This document shows, piece by piece, positions 46,870-55,733 of a stretch of 64,000 nt of DNA. Origin of the DNA: Acarospora socialis (Eukaryota > Ascomycota > Lecanoromycetes > Acarosporales > Acarosporaceae). The notes below the pieces were generated by a model. The model saw only the letters and a program-made list of their open reading frames with translations. It did no database searches and was not told the origin of the DNA. The stretch spans positions 1,984,001 through 2,048,000 of the forward strand of contig JAMYGW020000005.1 in assembly GCA_025617375.2 (NCBI GenBank), read 5' to 3'. How positions within the stretch are numbered: the stretch's first letter is position 1; the number at the start of each line of letters is the position of its first letter. The position numbers were made by a program, and so were the translations under genes.

Positions 46870-47644
46870 CTACCCTAACTCATGCCGTGGCGCATCCGAT
46901 TGGGTCAACTCATACCTGGGAGTAACTTCAAGCTCCTCAACCTGGTTTTTCCCATGCTCATGCATCTTACGCCTGAGATCCCGCTTCTGTTTTCGATTCT
47001 TCCGGAAGACAACAAAGGTCAGACTTGCGAGGACGACGATGATGACGGCCATGGGCACACCAACTTCTATTCCCATCATCGAATTGTGGTCCTGGCTTGC
47101 GGGCTGCGGTGATGCTGAGTGTGTAGGCGGTATGGCAGAACTTTGAGATGCTGTTGGCACATCGGAACTGGAGTGGCTTGAGGACGTGGAGCTAGGCGTG
47201 GATCTCACAGTAGACAATACTGAGGTGGTAGCCGCCCCTGACTGTCCCGGCCTATCGACCGTGGAGTCAGCAATTCGGACGACCCAGCCGCTGTCCTGCT
47301 GCACCAGCACAGCACCAGCTATTGCCATTAGGCTCGCAACGACTCACTTCGGTGAACCGTCGAATTCATTATTTGTAGGCCTAGAAGCCAGGGGAGCGCT
47401 CATGGAGAGTATAAGTTCACGTACCCTGATTGTAGATTGATAGGCAATTCCGGAAACTTGGATCTGTGTATGTACCCTCCGAGTAAGCGGTAGTTCCATG
47501 CTTCCGACAGAGCCCGTTAGATAAGCAGTCCCAATTTTCGGCGCAACAGGTAAACGTGATCGAGAAGCCATAAGGGATGTCGCCCGATACCGTTTCGCCA
47601 GTCTTGTAGCAAGTGGTGTTCTTACTTATGGTCGCTGTGTACCA
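46870..47644 (-). CDS. Cys-rich single-pass membrane protein, model uncertain
   Basis: An exon from 47644 to 47425 (acceptor TTTTAG) encodes a Cys-rich ectodomain (NTTCYKTGE, FTCCAENWDCLSNGLC, TYTDPSFRNCL). The 3' exon, from about 47318 to the stop at 46870, encodes a Ser/Thr-rich stalk, a membrane helix (VGVPMAVIIVVLASLTFVVF) and a basic cytosolic tail. Splicing 47425 to 47318 keeps frame but skips a well-formed CEPNGNSWCC block at about 47335-47300. Using acceptor 47346 includes that block but hits TGA at 47267. A one-base indel would reconcile both. The start is unresolved; ATG at 47745-47747 is possible but gives no signal peptide. Similar proteins are orphan surface sensors. Confidence 0.5.
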
Positions 47645-47745
47645 CTAAAATTGTCGCCGATAGTAGGACTCAGAGATGAAGAGCGAGGTGTTCAGCGAAT
47701 TGACTCCTGACAGGAACCCGTGTAGTCGCAGTTGACGATGCAAAC

Positions 47746-48378
47746 ATGGCGCTCGAAAGGCGTGTCGACGACGTGGAAGACCCCAGAATGAAAAGAAGAA
47801 GGATCAACCAACAACAAGCGCATGACAGCTCAAGTCAAAATGGTCACGCATCCGGACTTCATTATGTTGGGCCCAATCATAACGACAAAGTGCCAGGGAC
47901 ATCGCCACCCTCCCGAGAATTCTCTCCAAACGGAGCTCTAAGCTTCAGGTCTGAACCCGAGGAAGCCCGCTCCAGCGGGATCTTGGACTTAGTCGAGCTA
48001 CCGAAGTCGCCACCGTATGTTCCGTCCCGACGTGTCTCACCACCACGGGAGGAGGCCAGATCAAGTGGCTTCCTGGCTCTCGACCCCGTCAAATGTCTGA
48101 ATTGCAAGGTAGCCTCAGCCGTGGCCCGGGATTTGGCCTCCACTGAGACAAGAATGGTGGCTCGTAGGAGCCCGAATCGCAACGCTCAGCCGCTGTTAAA
48201 AGTCGAAGCGACGCTCGCACGCCCGGGCATTGATTCCATGTTGAATCGCTCAGCTTCTGTGGAGTTCACAGAGATCCAAGCTGGCGATATGTCACCGAAT
48301 AGGCGCAAATGGCAGGGAGGGCTCATGCCGTTGGACGTACTCGCAGACGTCAGCGTGGCCAGTCCGCTGATCCACTGA
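47746..48378 (+). CDS. Hypothetical disordered protein
   Basis: An ATG-started frame of 210 residues with no recognised domain. It is Pro/Ser/Arg-rich, with an early basic run (MKRRRINQQQ) that could be a nuclear signal, an internal repeat (EEARSSGILDL / EEARSSGFLAL at about residues 72 and 102) and one CLNC pair. Its ATG shares a CATG with a possible start on the other strand. The end lies 26 bases from the parvulin pseudogene. Confidence 0.45.
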   Translation: MALERRVDDVEDPRMKRRRINQQQAHDSSSQNGHASGLHYVGPNHNDKVPGTSPPSREFSPNGALSFRSEPEEARSSGILDLVELPKSPPYVPSRRVSPPREEARSSGFLALDPVKCLNCKVASAVARDLASTETRMVARRSPNRNAQPLLKVEATLARPGIDSMLNRSASVEFTEIQAGDMSPNRRKWQGGLMPLDVLADVSVASPLIH

Positions 48379-48403
48379 AGCTCCCAGTCAGCACTCGATA
48401 GAT

Positions 48404-48889
48404 TTACTTCCTTCCTTCGACCATAATGATATGGTAGCCATGGTTCGTCTTCACCTCAGCGTTTCTGGGGTTGATGGTCGTGCTGGGCTCGAGGTGTATG
48501 CGACCTTTTCACAATCTCCATGTAGATTACCACGGACTTTCTTTGTACATAATTAGGTATAAGCATCTGACACTATATACCTTGCCTGGCCTTGTCCTCT
48601 GAGAACTCTCGGGCGACATCATCGAAATTGGGGCGGTCGCGTGATTTGCAAGCGCTTCTTCTTTCTTAGAATGCTTTTCGCACTAATGATATGAGTTTCT
48701 GGGAGAGAAGGGGGGGGATAAGTCAGCTCGCACCAGGATATGTCGGACGTTGACGGAGTTCGCGGCTTTGAGCTTCCCACTACCACCGACCTCCCCGTCG
48801 TCCTTGCTTTTACGTTTCATTCCACCTTTCCCCACTGCAGCGGTCTTGGACTTGTCGCTTTAACTGGTGTCTTTCGATTTGGGAGCCAT
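48404..48889 (-). pseudogene. Wrecked Pin4/Par14-type parvulin prolyl isomerase
   Basis: The ATG at 48887-48889 opens MAPKSKDTS and then hits TAA at codon 10 (48860-48862). In the same frame the family sequence continues (SDKSKTA..., KLKAANSVNVRHIL), with an intron of about 50 bp before CEKHSKKEEAL. The frame then shifts to reach FDDVAREFSEDKARQ. The hallmark GGSLGW segment is missing, a degraded piece (VRGNLHGDCEKVAYT) follows, and after another one-base loss the C-terminus is clear: LEPSTT...EVKTNHGYHIIMVEGRK with stop at 48404-48406. Intact relatives are about 130-residue nuclear/nucleolar isomerases. At least four lesions make function impossible here. Confidence 0.88.
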
Positions 48890-50077
48890 AGTAGGATCGA
48901 AGTCGCTCAGGTCCAGAGTCGGGCTGGCAGTGAAAGATCTCAAGGGAGGGAACAACAGATATGATGATTTCGAAATAGGAAAATGAGAATCAGAGATTGA
49001 TGAGAGACGGCTAGTATTGTACCTATACTCAACCAACTCGGATATCTTTGTTTTGCGTGCCAGAGGCGCCAAAGTAGTGTCTGTGCTGGACTCGTTTTCA
49101 GTAGCATAGACATACATAGTAGTACACAAATGAAACCCAAAACAGGACTCACACCACCTTCACTTTCAGGGAGGGTAGCTCCTCGATATCTACAGCGTGA
49201 TAGATGTATGATTTCGGGATACCCGCCGTTGCGACTTCAGAAGCCGCGTTGTCGCAGTGTCGTTACAGGTCATGCTTGTGGTCGCGTGTAGCGCTTAAGC
49301 TTATGGGAGGTTAAATAATGGCGATGATGGTAGTTAAGGAAGAAGAGAGGTGGTGTGTGGTACAACGATGTATCGGATATTGATGTACGAGCAATTTGAT
49401 TTGGCTAATCCTGATGAGTAACTAAGCGTCGCGTACCCGTAAGAGTCAAGGGTTTGGGTGAGGAAGCCCAGGATAGTCACGATGTCTGAGCAGGGCATTC
49501 GAGGAATGAGGTAGATTAGGGTGCGATTTCCCTCGACTTTAGCTCCGTGTCCTGGATGGAAAGGATGCCAATACATCACACTCCGTACATACAAATGCTG
49601 ACGCGGAGAGTGTGGCTGCGAAGGGGGTTCCCGGCGGAGTTCATGCTAATGAGGTCGTCCGGAGTCTGGATTTTCCCCCCTACACCTATACACCGCAGAT
49701 CATTCGCCCATGTTTGGTAGGCTGTGCTTCGGCCCAGGCAGCTGCACAAACAGAAATGTTGCGTAATGCGCCCTTGAGCGCTGCTCGAGCACCGATAGGA
49801 GTGAATGGGTATACTGTCTTATATGAGATAAGGTACTATAATTTAGTCCTTGAGTTTCGAACACAAAAATTTCACGTTGAGATGCTTGAAATAGCCCGTG
49901 GTGTTAGCCTCAATGAGATCCTTGCGATGCCCCACCACACCATTTTGATTCGCAGCGGTAGGGCGCAGAATATTCCCTGTCATATCAGGCTGAATGACCA
50001 ACGACTAGATAAAGGTAGATGGACTCGACCTCTTGTGCGATAATCAACGTGCAGTGCAAGAGAAGAAAGAATGCATC
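48890..50077. other. Intergenic, no supported gene
   Basis: Upstream of the dead parvulin and of the HET gene. A 143-codon frame at 49612-50043 has no recognisable domain and is not called. Confidence 0.5.
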
Positions 50078-51913
50078 ATGCCATACAATTACGAGTCACT
50101 TGAAACGCCTTTGTCCATTCGCCTGTTTAAGGTACTTACCGAGGTCGCCAATGGAGATCTTGCGTTGGAAGTACACCAGCATTCACTGGGGCAAACCCCT
50201 CCTTATTATGCTCTATCATATCGTTGGGGAGATACAACGGTACTCCACAGGATATGGATAAATCGAGAAGAGCATTACGTCCATGAGAATCTCTGGCATT
50301 TTCTGTGTCAAATGCACCAGGAAGGCTTTCAGGGGCAACTCTGGGTCGATGCTATTTGCATTAACCAAGGCTATTTGCCTGAGCGTAATCATCAGGTTAG
50401 CCAAATGAGTCAGATTTACCGTGGAGCCACAAAGGTCTTTGTGTGGCTCGGACAGCCTCGACTTGCGACACATGTACTGTCTGCGATTCAATGGTACAAC
50501 CACAGCCTCCTGAACGGACACACATGGGGTGATCCTCATCTGGATGCCGCAGTACTAGACCTTTTACGCAAAGACTACTGGTCAAGAATTTGGATTATAC
50601 AGGAATTGATGCTTGCCGATTCAATCGAGATCTTATATGGGAGCGAGCGAATCGAATGGGATTCCTTCAACCATAATATTGACCACTTTGCCGACCGACT
50701 GACCGGCGACGAAGCACGTTGCTTGAAATTATGGAGGCGGAGAGAATCAAGAGAACTTAGGTCACTTGAGTCGCTGCTGTTTGAGTTCCGTGACAGCAGA
50801 TGTACAGAAATCCGGGATAAGGTGTATGCGTTACTTGGTCTTGCTTACGGTGGTCTTGAGCAATCTTTCGACATCGACTATGTCAAAAGCATCAAGGATC
50901 TGTACTGGGAAACCATATTTGCATGTCAAACGGCCCAGTTCCACTACCAGTGTTTGTGCTTGAAGCACTTGCGAGACTTAATTGCCCAAGACGAGGAACT
51001 GATGCAGTCGATCGACGCCGATTGTGCCACAACTGTCCAGGATCCGGTTTGGAAGAACATCCTGTCGTGTTCACCACAAGCTGTCCGTGACCTATGCCGG
51101 TGTCTGGCTGGCAGCCTCCAGATTCCAGATGTTGACCGTCATGCAAGCCTAAGCAAGCATATCTTAAGCGCTCGAGTCGGCTGCGAAGCCGTACCTGACC
51201 TTCATCTCACTCTTGCTCTCATCCAGGTCTTCCACCTGGCTGGGCGGCATATGCCGATAGCGAGTGCGAAGCCTTTACACATGTGGACCGAATTCGCCTT
51301 GAGAGATGTTCCTCTGATCAGTCTGGATCGGATATACTGGAGTGAAGCGATGGCAGACGGACTGTGTCTGACGAGCATGCTTCAAGGGCGATGGCAAGCC
51401 TGGCAAACAGACCGCTTAACTTGCTCACAGAAACGTGGAGCCAACCATCATCTACCATGGCGCTGCTATCAGTGCGTTGCCAAGTGGGTAGACTTTGATT
51501 GTAATTGGATCCATAACCGTGCTGAACTTATCTTCTCGGAAGCGCAACATGTCAAACTAACAATTGGGGCATGGCATTGCAGTATGGCGAGCTCCGAAAC
51601 AAGAGACCTAACTAAAGTCCCGCTCCAGGTAATCAATACTACTCTGCTATCGACAAGCTCGATCACAAGGATTGCTTTGGGCTGCTGGTCGGTTGTTTAC
51701 AGAAGATGTGAGCTCATCATGGTGCTCATAGATGCACAAGCAACAGAAGAACCTTCCTCTGGCAACACTCCGGCACATGCTGCCCTAGTTGGACAATGGG
51801 CAAGAGATCAGCTCGCACTGAAGAAGCATGAGTATTGGCTGTCAAGATATGTGGTGAGATCAACACATAGAGCACGGCGCCGCCTAAATACCCGCATCTT
51901 GCGAACAAGGTGA
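50078..51913 (+). CDS. HET-domain heterokaryon incompatibility protein
   Basis: A single exon; the first in-frame ATG at 50078 gives 611 residues. The HET domain occupies residues about 43-200: YYALSYRWGD, LWVDAICINQ, ERNHQVSQMSQIYRGATKVFVWLG and YWSRIWIIQEL, followed by the usual RDKVYALLGLA block near residue 260. The C-terminal half has scattered Cys/His/Trp and no repeat domain. HET proteins mediate programmed cell death when incompatible individuals fuse. This one appears intact although both flanking genes are pseudogenes. No partner gene of known incompatibility pairs is adjacent. Confidence 0.9.
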   Translation: MPYNYESLETPLSIRLFKVLTEVANGDLALEVHQHSLGQTPPYYALSYRWGDTTVLHRIWINREEHYVHENLWHFLCQMHQEGFQGQLWVDAICINQGYLPERNHQVSQMSQIYRGATKVFVWLGQPRLATHVLSAIQWYNHSLLNGHTWGDPHLDAAVLDLLRKDYWSRIWIIQELMLADSIEILYGSERIEWDSFNHNIDHFADRLTGDEARCLKLWRRRESRELRSLESLLFEFRDSRCTEIRDKVYALLGLAYGGLEQSFDIDYVKSIKDLYWETIFACQTAQFHYQCLCLKHLRDLIAQDEELMQSIDADCATTVQDPVWKNILSCSPQAVRDLCRCLAGSLQIPDVDRHASLSKHILSARVGCEAVPDLHLTLALIQVFHLAGRHMPIASAKPLHMWTEFALRDVPLISLDRIYWSEAMADGLCLTSMLQGRWQAWQTDRLTCSQKRGANHHLPWRCYQCVAKWVDFDCNWIHNRAELIFSEAQHVKLTIGAWHCSMASSETRDLTKVPLQVINTTLLSTSSITRIALGCWSVVYRRCELIMVLIDAQATEEPSSGNTPAHAALVGQWARDQLALKKHEYWLSRYVVRSTHRARRRLNTRILRTR

Positions 51914-51989
51914 CACCAGAACCGAACCAATGTTCGGCTCAATTATCTTCCTCAATATGCCTTGATTTCCAGATTTGCCAACATCTCTT

Positions 51990-54007
51990 TCAGTGTTTGC
52001 CGACGTGCTTACGCTCCCACCCGGTGCGAAACCTGTCCTGCTTCATTCGAGGAAAATGTGCGCCTCCGTGCTGAAAACCACCTCATGGAGCGGGAGGAAG
52101 TCCGTTGGTGAGAACAGAAGATACAGATATTTCAGCGTCTCGGCCCGTTTGAAGCAACACATCAGTATCCAGAACGTCGATGAGGTAGTGTTCTCTTGCA
52201 TGTCTTTCTTACCAGCCAAAAGCTCTCCATATTGTCTCTCCGCGGCGGTGGGATTATTTTGACATTGTCGAGAGATGAGTAGCCCTCTCCATCTTCGAGG
52301 ATGGTGTAGTTTCGAAACGCGTCGAATATCTCCCAGCCCATTCCCGGTAGATTGAATCGCTTGTGATTCGACACATCATGAAAAGGCTTTCCACCGTCTC
52401 TGGCGCTGCAAGTTGTGCATATCCAGCGGCTTGACAATATAATCCTTCTTCCAGGCAGCTCTGGAGTTTTTGCTGTGAGATGGTGGCAAAGCTCTGGGTG
52501 CGGGTTGGAGGGCGGCATTGTCAGCATTGAACCAGCGCTCTCGGGCGCAAGCCCAGTTTTGGTAACCTTATACATTCCCCAGCATGTCTTCATAAGCTCT
52601 CTCGAAAGCTGCATCTGCTGGTCCTGTTTGGCACCTCAGCCAGGTGCTCTTTGTGCTTTGACCTCAGTAAGACCACCGGTTGCGCCTAGAGCTATACTAC
52701 CTGGCAAGAAACAGACAAGATGGTCCATTTTAGGCGACAAGGGACCGCCGACGCCGCTCGGCAACTCAGCAATAAACTTGAGGTTTGAGAACTTCGTTGA
52801 GGTTACCAGATGCTTTTGCATACCAGTGAGCGCTTCCATCCACATTTCAAGATAGATAGGTTCCCGTCCGGAATTCTGCAAATACTGCTTGATAAGGTAC
52901 TCTGCCAGATGTTAGCAATGGTGATGAATATGCATGTAGTAGACTTCGAGCCAGACACACCATAATATGAATTGCCGCGGCTTCCAAGGCGGATCTCGCG
53001 GGACGTGAATCTACCTGACTCCGGGTCCACATAGATAGGGAGAAGACCACCCTCCATATTGTTACCATCCAAAATCTTCGTGACCTCTTCCGCTTTGCAC
53101 CAGTATATTTCTTTTTCTGTGAGATGTGCAAGGTATTTCATCTCCATCTGTACGGTCCCGGCTTCAGCAGTTGACGAAGCTCCGCCATCTGTGTGCGAGT
53201 GAATGCCGATCATTGTTTGTAAATTGACACTTGCATATGGGATACCTGATCTGGATTCATAGGCGTCAAGAAGTCGGTCTGCCAGGTTCACTGCCTTGGA
53301 CAGATAGACATTGTCCCGTGAAGAAGAAGCATTGGGCAGCTGAGATGCAAGATAGTATGCAGACAGAAGTCCTTCAAGCAGGCGGATTGTTGTTTTGAAA
53401 GAGTTGACTTCCTGGTCTTGGTCGTAGTTCAGCTTTTTATAGAGTCATCTGTGTGTGTCTGACAGTTGAGAAGTCAAGTTCATGATCATCAAGGTATCAA
53501 GGCTATCAACTATGATCCATTCTAAATCATTGGGACTCATTTGCGAGCCCTTCTTGGAGATTGGGTGGAACCGGTCTTGGCCTATAATCACCGGCAACAT
53601 TTAGTAATTTTTCTGAGCCAAATAGAAGCCAGATTAAACGGGCACCACTAAATAAACATCCACAACGAGTCCCATGCGTATTTGGTGTAAGCATCCCAAC
53701 TCAAGATGAAAGCTGCCTTCACCTCCTCCCTGCGATCATCCCAGTTCATGGCTTTAAATGTGAAGTGGCCCAGTCCAGTTTGAGAACCCTTCAACCAAAG
53801 GATTAAGCCCACCGCTAGAGCAACTACACCAGCGACGATGGCTTTGCGCGTTAATGATGACGAAGGGAAGGGAGACGAAGGGCGTCTTGGTCGAGCTGTT
53901 GTTCGACGGACCTTTAACTTTGGCTCACATTCGCGCCTCTGGTTACCTGATGTCTCTGATTGAGTCTTGTTTGAGTGGGGACCCATGAAGTTGAAAGGAG
54001 CTACCAC
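51990..54007 (-). pseudogene. Dead GH47 class I alpha-1,2-mannosidase
   Basis: Homology to a type II membrane GH47 enzyme spans the whole interval: basic tail plus membrane helix (AIVAGVVALAVGLILWL) and RREEVKAAFILSWDAY at the 5' end, then [85 protein letters not shown] and a final EAHIF near 52060. Lesions: TGA replaces Trp at 53445-53447 and at 52636-52638; the exon 1 donor after YAW is lost; single-base deletions near 52545, 52405, 52350 and 52045 shift frame. The enzyme would trim mannose from N-glycans in the ER or Golgi. Whether a live paralogue exists elsewhere is unknown. Confidence 0.92.
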
Positions 54008-54458
54008 AGCCGGAGAACAAAGGCTAGACGGTCGTCAGAGATATCCAGGATGTTGTATCGCCACCATTGTTCTCCTCTGGATAAGAGTTGGACATTGACA
54101 CTGCTAAGATAGTGCACGAAACCTTATGACAGAATTGCGTCGGGACAGCCTGCCCCCTTGCTTGTTCTCGGTTCTCAGGGCTTTCAATCAGATAGGTAGC
54201 ACTCATGGACAAGCTTGCAAGCTGAGCTGCCTGAATATGAAAGGCGGCACTTCGAAGAACAACAAATATGATTACGCAAGGCGCTGCGGGACACAGCCCA
54301 CTTATCATATCATGGGGAGCCAAGGGAGCACCACAAGGAGAAGAGAGAGGGTTGCTGTCCTTTTCTGGGACACGGATTTGAGCTAAACCTGTTGTAAATA
54401 GCTTCTGTGATGAAAGTGGAAAATTACAATTCCCTGCCCATATGCACGCTGCAATTTG

Positions 54459-55078
54459 CAATCCCACCCTCTACGCCCCCGGTCAAGATTAGCCGCCACA
54501 GCCAACGGATTATGTGATTAAGATGAGAGCTAAGATAGTACGGCTGGACCACTGCCAGCCTCACTTGTAGGTGTATGTGTAAGATGATAATTCATTATTA
54601 ATTGTACAGGTATGTTTGATAGGCACAGACAGTACGAGTAGAGAATAACAGAAGATAGCGACAGCACGAAGGGCGTGGTTTTTAGTGTCCGGGCGAACTA
54701 TAAGCGAGGAACATGGTGTTTCCACACATCGCAACCAAACACTGCAAAGATATCTGCAATAAAGATAGAACAAAAGCTGAGATACAGTCTTCAAAGCATA
54801 GATATGTCTTTAATATGATCTACTCTACACTTCAATTATATCATTCTATGGTGAGGTTATTGAGTTGTGCTGTGTAAACACCATGCTTGGCGCTTATAGC
54901 TCGCCCGGACACTAAAAAACACGCCCTTCGTAGACAGCAACAGTAGATAGGATAGCAGACAGCAACGGTGACAGTAACAGTAATACCGACCGTCATGGTG
55001 ATACTTAGAACGTGTGCAGTCGTCTCATACAAATCCTGATGCTTGTGGCGCCTAATTGATGCATGGAGGGTGGGATTG
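54459..55078. repeat. Outer inverted-repeat element enclosing a smaller one
   Basis: About 55 bases at each end are imperfect inverted copies: CAATCCCACCCTC at 54459-54471 and its complement at 55066-55078, then a related ATTAG.CGCCACA segment further in. The element at 54667-54930 lies inside, suggesting nested insertion. No coding capacity. Confidence 0.65.
54667..54930. mobile_element. MITE-like element with long terminal inverted repeats
   Basis: Ends CGAAGGGCGTG...TTTTTAGTGTCCGGGCGA.CTATAAGCG are inverted copies (over 40 bases, few mismatches) at about 54667-54712 and 54887-54930. The right end is followed by TA and the left preceded by CA, a possible worn TA target duplication. Inside each end a second TA-GTGTCC...GGACAC-TA boundary (54685-54912) could be the true border. 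At 264 bp and non-coding, it fits a Tc1/mariner-type derivative by inference. Confidence 0.72.
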
Positions 55079-55099
55079 TAGAGTAATTACATAGTACTC

Positions 55100-55344
55100 T
55101 ACGAAGGCTATTGGCAAAAATCTCCGCCACCCTTAGCCCTCCCCCCACCTTCTGGGCGACCTTCAACATCAGTAATTTTCAGAGGAAAAGCCAGTCCTGA
55201 GATTCAAAAAATGTTACCGAAGATATAGATAATAGACTGAAACATCAGTAGGCCCAGTTGTCAGGATTTGTATGATATCGTCGCCGTATCTCCTCAAAGA
55301 TCAAGGTCTGGGGGTGGCGGAGAATTTTGCCAATAGCCTTCGTA
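55100..55344. mobile_element. Second MITE-like element
   Basis: TACGAAGGCTATTGGCAAAA.TCTCCGCCACCC at 55100-55132 is repeated inverted at 55312-55344. The ends are TA...TA and the termini (CGAAGG) match those of the element at 54667-54930, so they are probably one family. An inner 16-bp stretch (TCAGGATTTGTATGA) also recurs inverted near 55024. No coding capacity. Confidence 0.75.
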
Positions 55345-55733
55345 CAGGGTGCATAATTTTCCGGTGAGAATGTTGTAGGCGCGCGGTTGTTGAGGGGCAA
55401 TCAAGATCTTTGCTGGGAAAGAAGCCGGTCATGGAATTCAATAAAAACCAATTCCTCCTCTAGTCGTCACATACTCTCTTGGAAGGGTGCTTGAGTTGAC
55501 AAAGTCTCCAGAAGCCAGTTGTCCTTACTCCTTAGCTTACTTTTCACGGTAGTTTTTTGAGTAGCGATGCTACGAAAGATATAATACTACCTATGGTAGA
55601 TGATCCTTATAAGATCATCCATATAGCATGCAACATGGACCTAAGCAGGCTTGCTGGGGGCTATCGAGAAGCAAACAAAGCCCTAAGTGCGCCAGACAAC
55701 ACCACGCTATGCAAGGCTAAATGAAGCCACTTC
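55345..55733. other. Intergenic, no gene seen
   Basis: Short stretch between the MITE-like cluster and the PCH2 stop codon. Nothing recognised. Confidence 0.6.

Noticed and set aside
49612-50043. 143-codon frame just before the HET gene
   Set aside because: No domain and no credible splice to HET; the HET domain is complete from the ATG at 50078.
52162-52614. 150-codon frame that could be annotated as a separate protein
   Set aside because: It is one surviving segment of the GH47 pseudogene and starts and ends at lesions.
52636-53445. Programmed readthrough of the two TGA codons in the GH47 locus
   Set aside because: Additional frameshifts and a lost donor make readthrough alone insufficient, so decay is simpler.
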